Assembly (NCBI RefSeq): GCF_001514205.1
Contig: NZ_KQ948772.1
Location: 255,288 to 295,817 of the forward strand
Length of the DNA: 40,530 nt
Reading direction: 5' to 3'
Source: Streptomyces griseoruber
Lineage (GTDB): Bacteria; Actinomycetota; Actinomycetes; Streptomycetales; Streptomycetaceae
Shown here one piece after another: positions 7,671-14,201 of the stretch. Every line of letters begins with the position of its first letter. The stretch's first letter is position 1. Position numbers and translations under genes: made by a program. A model generated the notes under the pieces. It had not been told where the DNA came from and ran no database searches. It saw nothing but the letters and a program-made list of their open reading frames with translations.

Positions 7671-8596
7671 CCCTCTCCTCGCAGGGTCACGCCCACCTCG
7701 CGCAGCAACCGGAGCTTGCCGGGCTTGGGCGGGCCGGGAAGTACGTCGTATTCGGCGGCGGCGATCGCGTGGACCGCCGCCCTTCCCCCCGCCACGAACC
7801 CTGCGAGCAGCAGCCTCAGCCTGCCGTGGACGCTACCCACGAGGGGGGCGCCTTCATTCAGCAGATCGCGGACGCGTTGCACCTCGTACGCGACCAGGGC
7901 GCGCACCGAGGCGCCCGCCGAGGGCGCGGCGAGATCCGCCTCCCGCACATGAAAGCGCTTCATGTCGGAGGCGGGCAGGTAGACGCGGTCGCGGCCGAGG
8001 TCCTCGGCCACGTCCTGGAGGTGTTCGACGATCTGCAGTGCGGTGCAGATCGCGTCGGAGCGGCGGATCCGCTCGGGGGTCGAGGTGCCGGTGACGGCGA
8101 GCACGAGACGGCCGACGGGGTTGGCCGACAGCTCGCAGTAGGCGAGAAGGTCGTCGTGGGTCTCGTAGCGCTTGACGAGCTGGTCCTGGCGGTTGGCGGC
8201 GATCAGGGCGAGGAACGGCTCGGGGGTGAGGCGGTGACGGCGGACCGTGGGCAGCAGACCCCGCAGCAGGGGGTGGCGGGGCCCGCCGTCGCGTCCGCCG
8301 GATCCGGCGGGTCCGCCGAAGACACGACGCAGGTCGGTCTCGAAGGCGTCGAGGAGGAGCATGCGGTCCTCGGCGTCGGTGGCCGAAACGCCGAGGAGGG
8401 CGGCGTCGGCGCCGCCGGGGGCGAGGTCGCCGTCACCGATGTCGTCGACGAGGCGGGCGAAGCCGTAGACGGCCATGAGGTCCTCGCGCCAGGCGCGGGG
8501 CAGGAAGAACGGGGCGACCGGGAAGTTCTCGTCCGCGGCCTTGTCGAGGGTGCCGCGCTCGGGGCCGCCGGTGCGGGGCACGGCCGGCGCCGTCAT
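7667..8596 (-). CDS. hpnC: Hydroxysqualene synthase HpnC
   Basis: Second member of the paired squalene-synthase-fold enzymes; it converts presqualene diphosphate to hydroxysqualene. Motifs are the N-terminal ENFPVAPFFLPR typical of HpnC, YGFARLVDDIGDG (DDIGD at about 51-55) and HLQDVAEDLGRDRVYLP. Length is 309 aa. It appears to be the first gene of the hopanoid operon, since about 360 nt of noncoding sequence lies upstream. The start at 8596 (MTAPAVPRTGG) has only a weak AGG-type site about 8 nt upstream, so the exact start is less certain than the gene. The stop overlaps the hpnD GTG by four bases. Confidence 0.93.
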   Translation of the reverse strand: MTAPAVPRTGGPERGTLDKAADENFPVAPFFLPRAWREDLMAVYGFARLVDDIGDGDLAPGGADAALLGVSATDAEDRMLLLDAFETDLRRVFGGPAGSGGRDGGPRHPLLRGLLPTVRRHRLTPEPFLALIAANRQDQLVKRYETHDDLLAYCELSANPVGRLVLAVTGTSTPERIRRSDAICTALQIVEHLQDVAEDLGRDRVYLPASDMKRFHVREADLAAPSAGASVRALVAYEVQRVRDLLNEGAPLVGSVHGRLRLLLAGFVAGGRAAVHAIAAAEYDVLPGPPKPGKLRLLREVGVTLRGEG

Positions 8597-8801
8597 CGTT
8601 CACGACCTGGGGCAGGGACGGCACATACTGCGTTGAGCTGGGGAGTTTCCGTAGCCATTGCCGTCACATCTCCCGTTCTACACCGCCGACCCAAGACACA
8701 CTATTTCGGACACGCCGCCCGGCTGTCCGCACGGCAGCCTCGACCGAGGGTGTCGCGCATTATCGCCCCACTTGACGCGTTTCGGGACCTGTCACAGCTT
8801 A

Positions 8802-8813
8802 CGTTGTACAACG
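8802..8813. promoter_or_regulatory. 12-bp perfect palindrome upstream of the hopanoid operon
   Basis: CGTTGTACAACG reads the same on both strands. It lies about 205 nt upstream of hpnC and stands out as AT-rich within a GC-rich gap. It could be a dimeric repressor or activator site. The regulator is unknown, and the site may lie too far upstream to act as a simple operator. Confidence 0.4.
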
Positions 8814-8911
8814 CAGCGAGGTTCGCGCGGGTGTCCCGCAGATCACAACAACGCACCGATTGGCGTCAAGATTCCTACGCCGACCCGGAGTTGACGTTTC
8901 CTTTGCAGACG

Positions 8912-8945
8912 CGGGGCCCCACCGGACAGTTCCGGCAGGGCCCCG
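8912..8945 (-). terminator. Two-tier hairpin terminator downstream of wzt
   Basis: Outer arms CGGGGCCC (8912-8919) and GGGCCCCG (8938-8945) pair perfectly. Inside, CCGGA (8922-8926) and TCCGG (8931-8935) pair around a CAGT loop. The structure begins 11 nt after the wzt stop codon. There is no U-tract, as is common for Streptomyces terminators. It separates the envelope operon from the hopanoid operon. Confidence 0.75.
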
Positions 8946-8956
8946 GCCTCTTCTCG

Positions 8957-9745
8957 CTACTTGCCCGTGAACTTCTCGTACTCCTTGAGGACCTCGTCGG
9001 TCGGTCCGTCCAGGCGGAGTTCGCCGCGCTCCAGCCACAGGACGCGGTCGCAGGTGTCGCGGATCGACTTGTTGCTGTGGCTGACCAGGAACACCGTGCC
9101 GGCGTGCTTGCGCAGCTCCCGGATGCGTTCCTCGGAGCGCTTCTGGAACTTGCGGTCGCCGGTGGCCAGGGCCTCGTCGATCATCAGGACGTCGTGGTCC
9201 TTGGCGGCGGCGATGGAGAAGCGCAGCCGGGCCTGCATGCCCGAGGAGTAGGTGCGCATCGGCAGGGTGATGAAGTCGCCCTTCTCGTTGATGCCGGAGA
9301 AGTCGACGATCTCCTGGAAGCGCTCCTTGATCTGCTCCCGGGACATGCCCATGGCGAGACCGCCGAGGATGACGTTGCGCTCGCCCGTGAGGTCGTTCAT
9401 CAGGGCCGCGTTGACGCCGAGCAGCGAGGGCTGGCCGTCGGTGTAGACCTTGCCGCTCTCCGGCGGCAGCAGACCGGCGATGGCGCGCAGCAGGGTGGAC
9501 TTGCCGGAGCCGTTGGAGCCGATCAGGCCGATGGCCTCGCCCCGGTGGGCGACGAAGGAGACGCCGCGTACCGCGTGCACCTTGCGCACACCGCGTGCCT
9601 CGTCGTCGGAGCCCCGCCTGATCATCCGGCTCAGCGCGGCGGTGGCGCTGCCCTTGCCCGTCTTCGCGCCGTTGACGCGGTAGACGATGTGCACGTCGTC
9701 GGCGATGACGGTGGGGATGTGTTGCCCGGGTACCTGGTCAGCCAC
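8957..9745 (-). CDS. ABC transporter ATP-binding protein, Wzt/TagH type (polysaccharide or teichoic acid export)
   Basis: Cytoplasmic ATPase of an ABC-2 exporter for a polyprenyl-linked glycopolymer. The protein (262 aa) has Walker A GSNGSGKST, signature YSSGMQARLRF, Walker B HDVLMIDEAL and the switch His in VFLVSHSNKS. GINEKGDFITLPMRTYSSGM is typical of the Wzt/TagH/RfbE subfamily. There is no C-terminal carbohydrate-binding domain, unlike long Wzt proteins, so export need not depend on a terminal modification. The start is GTG at 9745, overlapping the permease stop by 8 bp, with GGAGGAGAG about 8 nt upstream. It is the last gene of the operon and is followed by a hairpin terminator. The exported substrate is inferred from the neighbours. 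Confidence 0.9.
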   Translation of the reverse strand: MADQVPGQHIPTVIADDVHIVYRVNGAKTGKGSATAALSRMIRRGSDDEARGVRKVHAVRGVSFVAHRGEAIGLIGSNGSGKSTLLRAIAGLLPPESGKVYTDGQPSLLGVNAALMNDLTGERNVILGGLAMGMSREQIKERFQEIVDFSGINEKGDFITLPMRTYSSGMQARLRFSIAAAKDHDVLMIDEALATGDRKFQKRSEERIRELRKHAGTVFLVSHSNKSIRDTCDRVLWLERGELRLDGPTDEVLKEYEKFTGK

Positions 9746-10697
9746 GGCCGTACCTCTCCTCCGCCTTCCAGAAGTACAGGAAGCCGCCGACCGCGAGCAG
9801 CAGGGCCCAGCCGCCGGCGACGGCCCAGACGTGGTCGGGGAGGTTCTCGGCGCCGTACTCCTCGATGAGCGCGAAGCGCATCAGGTCCATGTAGATGGCG
9901 GCCGGGTTCCACTGCAGGACGTTGGCCACCCACTGCGGCTTGTCGGCGAGGAAGACGGGGATGGAGAACATCACGCCGGAGGCGTACATCCAGGTCCGCA
10001 TCACGAACGGCATCAGCTGGGCGAGGTCGGGAGTCTTCGCGCCGGCCCGGGCGAACACCAGGGCCAGTCCGGTGTTGAAGGCGAACTGGAGGATCAGCAC
10101 CGGCACGATCAGCGCCCAGGAGGCGTCCGGGTAGCTGCCGAAGCCGATCACGACGACGAACATCACCAGCATCGAGTACAGCAGCTGCTGGAGCTGCTGG
10201 AGCGCGAAGGAGATCGGCAGCGAGGCGCGCGGGAAGTGCAGGGCGCGCACCAGGCCGAGGTTGCCGGAGATCGCCCGGACCCCGCTCATCACGGAGCTCT
10301 GCGTGAAGGTGAACACGAAGACGCCCGTGACCAGGAACGGGATGTACACGTCCTTGGGCATGCCCCGGCTGGCGTTGAGCAGCACGCCGAAGATCATGAA
10401 GTACACGAACGCGTTCAGCAGCGGAGTCGCCACCTGCCACAGCTGGCCGAGCTTGGCCTGGCTGTACTGCGCGGTCAGCTTCGCCCGGGAGAACGCCAGG
10501 ATGAAGTGCCGGCGTCCCCAGAGCTGGCGGACGTACTCCCGTACCGGGGGCCGGGCGCCGCTCACGGCCAGCCCGTACTTGGCGGCCAGCTGGGCGGCCG
10601 TCAGGCCCTCGTCGGGCGACGGAAGCGCGCTCACCGCGACTCCGCCGTCATGCGTTGTCTCACTCACAAGTAGGAAACTTTCGTCTTCGCGATGCAC
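9738..10697 (-). CDS. ABC-2 type transporter permease, Wzm/TagG type
   Basis: Membrane partner of the adjacent ATPase. After a cytoplasmic N-terminus (residues 1-65), about six hydrophobic segments follow, including LLNAFVYFMIFGVLL, IPFLVTGVFVFTF, YSMLVMFVVVIGFG, LIVPVLILQFAFN and VAGGWALLLAVGGFLYF. The pattern matches ABC-2 permeases of teichoic-acid, O-antigen and galactan exporters. The start is uncertain. ATG at 10697 gives 319 aa with only a weak AAGG upstream, and GTG at 10667 (VSETTHDGG) would shorten it by ten residues. A gap of 67 nt to the glycosyltransferase gene contains a small hairpin (10725-10749). The stop overlaps the ATPase start. Confidence 0.9.
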   Translation of the reverse strand: MHREDESFLLVSETTHDGGVAVSALPSPDEGLTAAQLAAKYGLAVSGARPPVREYVRQLWGRRHFILAFSRAKLTAQYSQAKLGQLWQVATPLLNAFVYFMIFGVLLNASRGMPKDVYIPFLVTGVFVFTFTQSSVMSGVRAISGNLGLVRALHFPRASLPISFALQQLQQLLYSMLVMFVVVIGFGSYPDASWALIVPVLILQFAFNTGLALVFARAGAKTPDLAQLMPFVMRTWMYASGVMFSIPVFLADKPQWVANVLQWNPAAIYMDLMRFALIEEYGAENLPDHVWAVAGGWALLLAVGGFLYFWKAEERYGRG

Positions 10698-10724
10698 GGC
10701 CTTGACAGGGCCGGCATGAGCCGG

Positions 10725-10749
10725 GGGCTCGCGGTGCGGCCGGGAGCCC
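10725..10749 (-). other. Small intercistronic hairpin before the exporter permease gene
   Basis: GGGCTC (10725-10730) and GAGCCC (10744-10749) form a 6-bp stem with a 13-nt loop, extendable by one G-U pair. It lies in the 67-nt gap between the glycosyltransferase stop and the permease start, the only real gap in the envelope operon. It might lower exporter expression or mark an RNA-processing point. The stem is short, so chance is possible. Confidence 0.35.
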
Positions 10750-10764
10750 TCTGGGACGAGCTTG

Positions 10765-11646
10765 TCAGATGACCGGGGGGCGGCCCAGTCTGGTCAGCCG
10801 CCACACCGTACGCCACTTCATGGGCCTGCGCGGCCCGCACGGTGTGGTCCAGCCTTCCCGGAAGCCGCCAAACCACGCCTTCAGCGCGGACCGCGAGGGC
10901 CGCCGGGCCAGGGTGAGCAGCAGCCACACCCCGAGATAGACCGGAACGAGCACGGCGGGCAGGTTGCGCCGGGCCAGCCAGACCCGGTTGCGCGCCACCA
11001 TGCGGTGGTAGACCGCGTGCCGCGAGGGCGCGGTCGTGGGGTGGTACAGCACCATGTCGGACCGGTAGTCGATCATCCAGCCCGCGTCGAGGGCCCGCCA
11101 GGCGAGGTCGGTCTCCTCATGGGCGTAGAAGAACTCGTCCGGCAGTCCACCCACGTCTGCGAAGACCTTCGTACGGACGGCGTTGGCGCCGCCGAGGAAG
11201 GTGGTGACCCGGGAGGAGCGCATCGGGTCGGAGGCCCGCAGCCGCGGGACGTGCCGACGCTGGGTGACGCCGGTGTCCGGGTCGGCGATGCGGAAGCTGA
11301 CGATGCCGAGCCCCGGGTCGGCCGCGAAGGCCCGCCGGCACAGCTCGGCGGTGTCCTGCTGGGCCAGCAGGCCGTCGTCGTCCAGGAAGAGCAGGACGTC
11401 GGCGTCCCGGCCGGCCGGGCCGAAGGCCTCGATGCCGACGTTGCGGCCACCGGGGATGCCCAGGTTCTCGGGCAGCTCGATCGTGCGCACGCCCTCGGGG
11501 ACGTCCGGGACGGGCGAGCCGTTGCCGACCACGACGACCTGGACCGGCTCGCCGTCCTGCCCCGCGACCGAGTCGATCAGGGCCCTCAGCTCGTCGGGGC
11601 GGTTGCCCATGGTGATGATCACCGCCCCGACCTTCAGGGCGCTCAC
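10765..11646 (-). CDS. Family 2 glycosyltransferase
   Basis: Predicted inverting GT-A glycosyltransferase, 293 aa, probably adding a sugar to the lipid-linked product of this operon. It opens with VGAVIITMGNRPDELRALID (nucleotide-binding strand) and has VVVVGNGS, LGIPGGRNVGIEA and the metal-binding LFLDDDGLL. The acceptor-side FFYAHEETDLAWRALDAGW contains the ED-type catalytic acid. A hydrophobic segment near the C-terminus (LPAVLVPVYLGVWLLLTLA) suggests membrane association. The start is GTG at 11646, overlapping the upstream stop as GTGA; the longer open frame upstream reads through the other gene. Donor could be UDP-galactose or UDP-glucose given the nearby epimerase gene, but this is inference. 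It resembles the rhamnosyl/galactofuranosyl transferase groups only in general layout. Confidence 0.88.
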   Translation of the reverse strand: MSALKVGAVIITMGNRPDELRALIDSVAGQDGEPVQVVVVGNGSPVPDVPEGVRTIELPENLGIPGGRNVGIEAFGPAGRDADVLLFLDDDGLLAQQDTAELCRRAFAADPGLGIVSFRIADPDTGVTQRRHVPRLRASDPMRSSRVTTFLGGANAVRTKVFADVGGLPDEFFYAHEETDLAWRALDAGWMIDYRSDMVLYHPTTAPSRHAVYHRMVARNRVWLARRNLPAVLVPVYLGVWLLLTLARRPSRSALKAWFGGFREGWTTPCGPRRPMKWRTVWRLTRLGRPPVI

Positions 11647-12422
11647 TTGAGCCTGCTCGACGCGAGGATCGACACCAGGTGCAGCAGGGTCTGGAGCAGG
11701 GCGATGCCGGCGAGGACGGCGACACCGAGCCGGGTGAAGAAGAGGTCGCCGCGGATCTGGTCGGCTATCGCCAGGGCCAGGATCAGCAGGGACGCCTCGA
11801 TCCCGAGGATCAGCCGGTGGAACTTCAGCGCGGCGGCGGCCCGGCGGGCCAGCGCCATGCCGGAGGAGCGCATCTCGGCGGCGGCCTCCTTGACCGGCGG
11901 CTTCCCGGTCTGGTGGCGGGCGACGCCGACCAGGTCGGTCTCGGCCTTGATCAGGATCGCGCCGAGCGCGGCCAGGGTGCCGAGGAAGGCCCACAGCCAG
12001 TCGATACGGCCGCTCCCCCACAGGTCGGCGGCGCGCATCCCGAGGCCGACGAGCACGGCGGCGTCGGTGAGGTACGCGCCGACGCGGTCGAGGTAGACCC
12101 CGTTCAGCGAGTACTGCTTCTTCCAGCGCGCGATCTCGCCGTCCACGCAGTCCAGCAGCAGGTACAGCTGGACGCAGAGCACACCGAGCACGGCGCCCCG
12201 GATCCCCGGCACGAGGAGCGCCGGGGCCGAGAGCACGCCGAAGACGGTCATCAGGTACGTGAGCTGGTTGGGCGTGACCCTGGTGTTCACCAGGTAGCGG
12301 TCCACCCGCAGGGACACCTCACGCATGTAGAGGCGTCCCATCCAGTGCTCACCGCTGCGCCGGTCCTTCACCCCCGGGGGGTGGACGACCGGTCTGAGTT
12401 CAGCTACCGATGGCCTTGACAT
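11643..12422 (-). CDS. CDP-alcohol phosphatidyltransferase family membrane protein with altered fourth Asp
   Basis: Integral membrane enzyme family that transfers a phospho-alcohol from a CDP-linked donor, releasing CMP. Of the motif D-x2-D-G-x2-A-R-x8-G-x3-D-x3-D, residues D91, D94, G95, A98, R99, G108 and D112 are present, but the last Asp is Ala116 (YLDRVGAYLTD). That Asp is the proposed catalytic base in characterised members. TPNQLTY before the first helix is also typical. About six hydrophobic segments follow, with a charged loop near residues 165-190. ATG at 12422 (259 aa) overlaps the upstream gene by 23 bp and has no clear ribosome site, so it is probably coupled. A GTG at 12371 is possible. 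The substrate is unknown; the neighbouring cytidylyltransferase and dehydrogenase suggest a CDP-polyol. Confidence 0.85.
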   Translation of the reverse strand: MSRPSVAELRPVVHPPGVKDRRSGEHWMGRLYMREVSLRVDRYLVNTRVTPNQLTYLMTVFGVLSAPALLVPGIRGAVLGVLCVQLYLLLDCVDGEIARWKKQYSLNGVYLDRVGAYLTDAAVLVGLGMRAADLWGSGRIDWLWAFLGTLAALGAILIKAETDLVGVARHQTGKPPVKEAAAEMRSSGMALARRAAAALKFHRLILGIEASLLILALAIADQIRGDLFFTRLGVAVLAGIALLQTLLHLVSILASSRLK

Positions 12423-13461
12423 AGTCGGCGTAGATGTCCTTGATCTGTTCGGTCTTGAGGTCGAGGTGTTCGAGGATCGTGTAGCGGCCGGGCCGGGTCT
12501 CGGGGGCGAACTCCACCGCGCGGACGAACTCGTCCACGGTGAAGCCGATCTCCTCCGGCAGCACCGGCAGCCCGTGCCGTCTGAGCACCCCGGCCATGTA
12601 GGCGGACTCCTCGTGGGCTCCGCGCAGGTACATGGCGAAGGCGGCGCCGAGGCCGCACTGCTCGCCGTGGGCCGCGGCGCGCTTGGGGAACAGCAGGTCG
12701 AAGGCGTGGTTGATCTCGTGGCACGCGCCGGAGGACGGGCGGGAGTCGCCCGACACCGACATCGCGATGCCGCTGAGCACCAGCGCCTCGGCCAGCACCT
12801 GGAGGAAGCCGGTGTCCCCGATGCCGCCGGGGTGGCGCAGGACCGCCTCGCCGGCCTGGCGGGCGATCGCGGCGGCGAGGCCGTCGATCTTCTCGCCCTT
12901 GACCCTGTTGGCGAGCTCCCAGTCCGCGATGGCCGAGATGTTGGACACGGCGTCGCCGATGCCGGCGCGTACGAACCGCACCGGGGCCTCGCGGATGACG
13001 TCCAGGTCGATCACGACGGCGATCGGGTTGGGCACACCGTAGGAGCCGCGGCCCGCGTCGTTGTCGAGGGTGGCGACCGGGGAGCACAGGCCGTCGTGCG
13101 CGAGGTTCGTGGGGACGGCGACCAGCGGGAGGCCGACCCGTGCCGCGGCGAACTTGGCACAGTCGATGATCTTGCCGCCGCCGAGGCCCACGACCGCGTC
13201 GTAGTGGCCGGCCTTTATGTCGCTCGCCAGCCGGACCGCGTCGTCGAGGGTGCCGCCGCCGACCTCGTACCAGGCGGCGCCGGGCAGGGAGGGGGCGAGC
13301 CGCTCGCGCAGCCGGGCGCCGGAGCCGCCGCTGACGGCGACGGCGAGCTTGCCGGAGTGCGAGATGCGTTCGTCGGCGAGGACCCCGACCAGGTCGTCGA
13401 GGGCACCCGGGCGGATGTCGACGACGACCGGCGAGGGGATCAGCCGGGTCAGTACTGGCAC
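12400..13461 (-). CDS. sn-Glycerol-1-phosphate dehydrogenase-like enzyme (iron-containing alcohol dehydrogenase superfamily)
   Basis: The protein (353 aa) is likely a cytoplasmic NAD(P)H-dependent reductase of a keto-phosphate such as DHAP. It has GLGGGKIIDCAKFAA (nucleotide-binding, about 92-106), VAVPTNLAHDGLCSPVATL, D170 in GIGDAVSNI, and His residues in CHEINHAF (H248/H252) and AAHGEQCGLG (H265). Asp-His-His is the expected metal set. The SVPT..HDG..SP and SRP.SG..H signatures resemble archaeal EgsA and Bacillus AraM more than ordinary alcohol dehydrogenases. The start is GTG at 13461, overlapping the nucleotidyltransferase gene by 13 bp, with GGGAG 5 nt upstream. Automated annotation would probably say iron-containing alcohol dehydrogenase; a dehydroquinate-synthase-like role is a less likely alternative. 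Confidence 0.82.
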   Translation of the reverse strand: MPVLTRLIPSPVVVDIRPGALDDLVGVLADERISHSGKLAVAVSGGSGARLRERLAPSLPGAAWYEVGGGTLDDAVRLASDIKAGHYDAVVGLGGGKIIDCAKFAAARVGLPLVAVPTNLAHDGLCSPVATLDNDAGRGSYGVPNPIAVVIDLDVIREAPVRFVRAGIGDAVSNISAIADWELANRVKGEKIDGLAAAIARQAGEAVLRHPGGIGDTGFLQVLAEALVLSGIAMSVSGDSRPSSGACHEINHAFDLLFPKRAAAHGEQCGLGAAFAMYLRGAHEESAYMAGVLRRHGLPVLPEEIGFTVDEFVRAVEFAPETRPGRYTILEHLDLKTEQIKDIYADYVKAIGS

Positions 13462-14201
13462 GCGATCTCCCGTCCGCGGGCGAGGTCGTCGTGGTTGTCG
13501 ATCTCCACCCAGCTCACCTCGCCGATCGGCGCGACGTCGATCCGGAAGCCGCGGTCGACGAGCTCCTGGTAGCCGTGCTCGTAGAACTGCTGCGGGTCGG
13601 TCTCCCACACGGTCTTCAGCGCGTCGGCCAGCTCGGGGGCGGCGTCGCCCTCGATGAGCGTGACGCCGATGTACTCGCCGGTGGCCTCGGCCGGGTCCAT
13701 CAGCTTGGTGATCTTCGTCATGCCCCGCTCGGGGTCGACGACGACCTTCATCTCCTCGTCGGCGAGGGACTTGACGGTGTCCAGGGCGAGAATGATCCGC
13801 CTGCCCTCGCCGCGGGCGGCGAGCAGCGTCTTCTCGACGGAGACCGGGTGCACGGTGTCGCCGTTGGCGAGGATCACACCGTCCTTGAGGGCGTCACGGC
13901 CGCACCACAGGGAGTAGGCGTTGTTCCACTCCTCGGCCTTGTCGTTGTCGATGAGGGTGAGCTTCAGGCCGTACTTGGCCTCCAGGGCCTCCTTGCGCGC
14001 GTACACGGCCTCCTTGCGGTAGCCGACGATGACCGCGACCTCGGTCAGCCCGATCTCGGCGAAGTTGCCGAGGGTCAGGTCGAGAACCGTGGGCTCGCCC
14101 TCTATGCCCGCGGGCCCCACCGGCACCAGCGCCTTGGGCAGGCTGTCGGTGTAGGGGCGCAGACGCCGTCCGGCGCCGGCCGCCAGCACGAGGCCGATCA
14201 T
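13449..14201 (-). CDS. Sugar/alcohol-phosphate nucleotidyltransferase, LicC/IPCT-like
   Basis: NTP transferase of 250 aa, expected to activate a small phospho-alcohol as a CDP (or other NDP) derivative. It begins MIGLVLAAGAGRRLRPYTDS with LPKALVPVG, the NTP-binding loop and its Lys. The LANGDTV segment supplies a metal-binding Asp (D115), and WVEIDNHDDL near the C-terminus gives another. EEWNNAYSLWCGRD at about residues 90-103 resembles the NN.YSL segment of phosphocholine cytidylyltransferase LicC and of inositol-1-phosphate cytidylyltransferase. This favours a CDP-alcohol product over an NDP-hexose. The ATG at 14201 overlaps the upstream gene as ATGA and has AAGGAG 7 nt upstream. Its stop lies inside the dehydrogenase gene. 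Confidence 0.87.
   Translation of the reverse strand: MIGLVLAAGAGRRLRPYTDSLPKALVPVGPAGIEGEPTVLDLTLGNFAEIGLTEVAVIVGYRKEAVYARKEALEAKYGLKLTLIDNDKAEEWNNAYSLWCGRDALKDGVILANGDTVHPVSVEKTLLAARGEGRRIILALDTVKSLADEEMKVVVDPERGMTKITKLMDPAEATGEYIGVTLIEGDAAPELADALKTVWETDPQQFYEHGYQELVDRGFRIDVAPIGEVSWVEIDNHDDLARGREIACQY

Larger units (their letters stand above)
8597..8956. other. Noncoding interval between the envelope operon and hpnC
   Basis: This 360-nt gap holds a terminator for the upstream minus-strand operon (8912-8945), a 12-bp palindrome at 8802-8813, and presumably the promoter of the hopanoid operon. On the minus strand a GATAAT hexamer (plus-strand 8759-8764) resembles a -10 element but has no good -35 partner. 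A TTGACG at 8869-8864 followed 17-18 nt later by TGATCT is another weak candidate. No ORF here has Streptomyces-like codon use. Confidence 0.55.
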
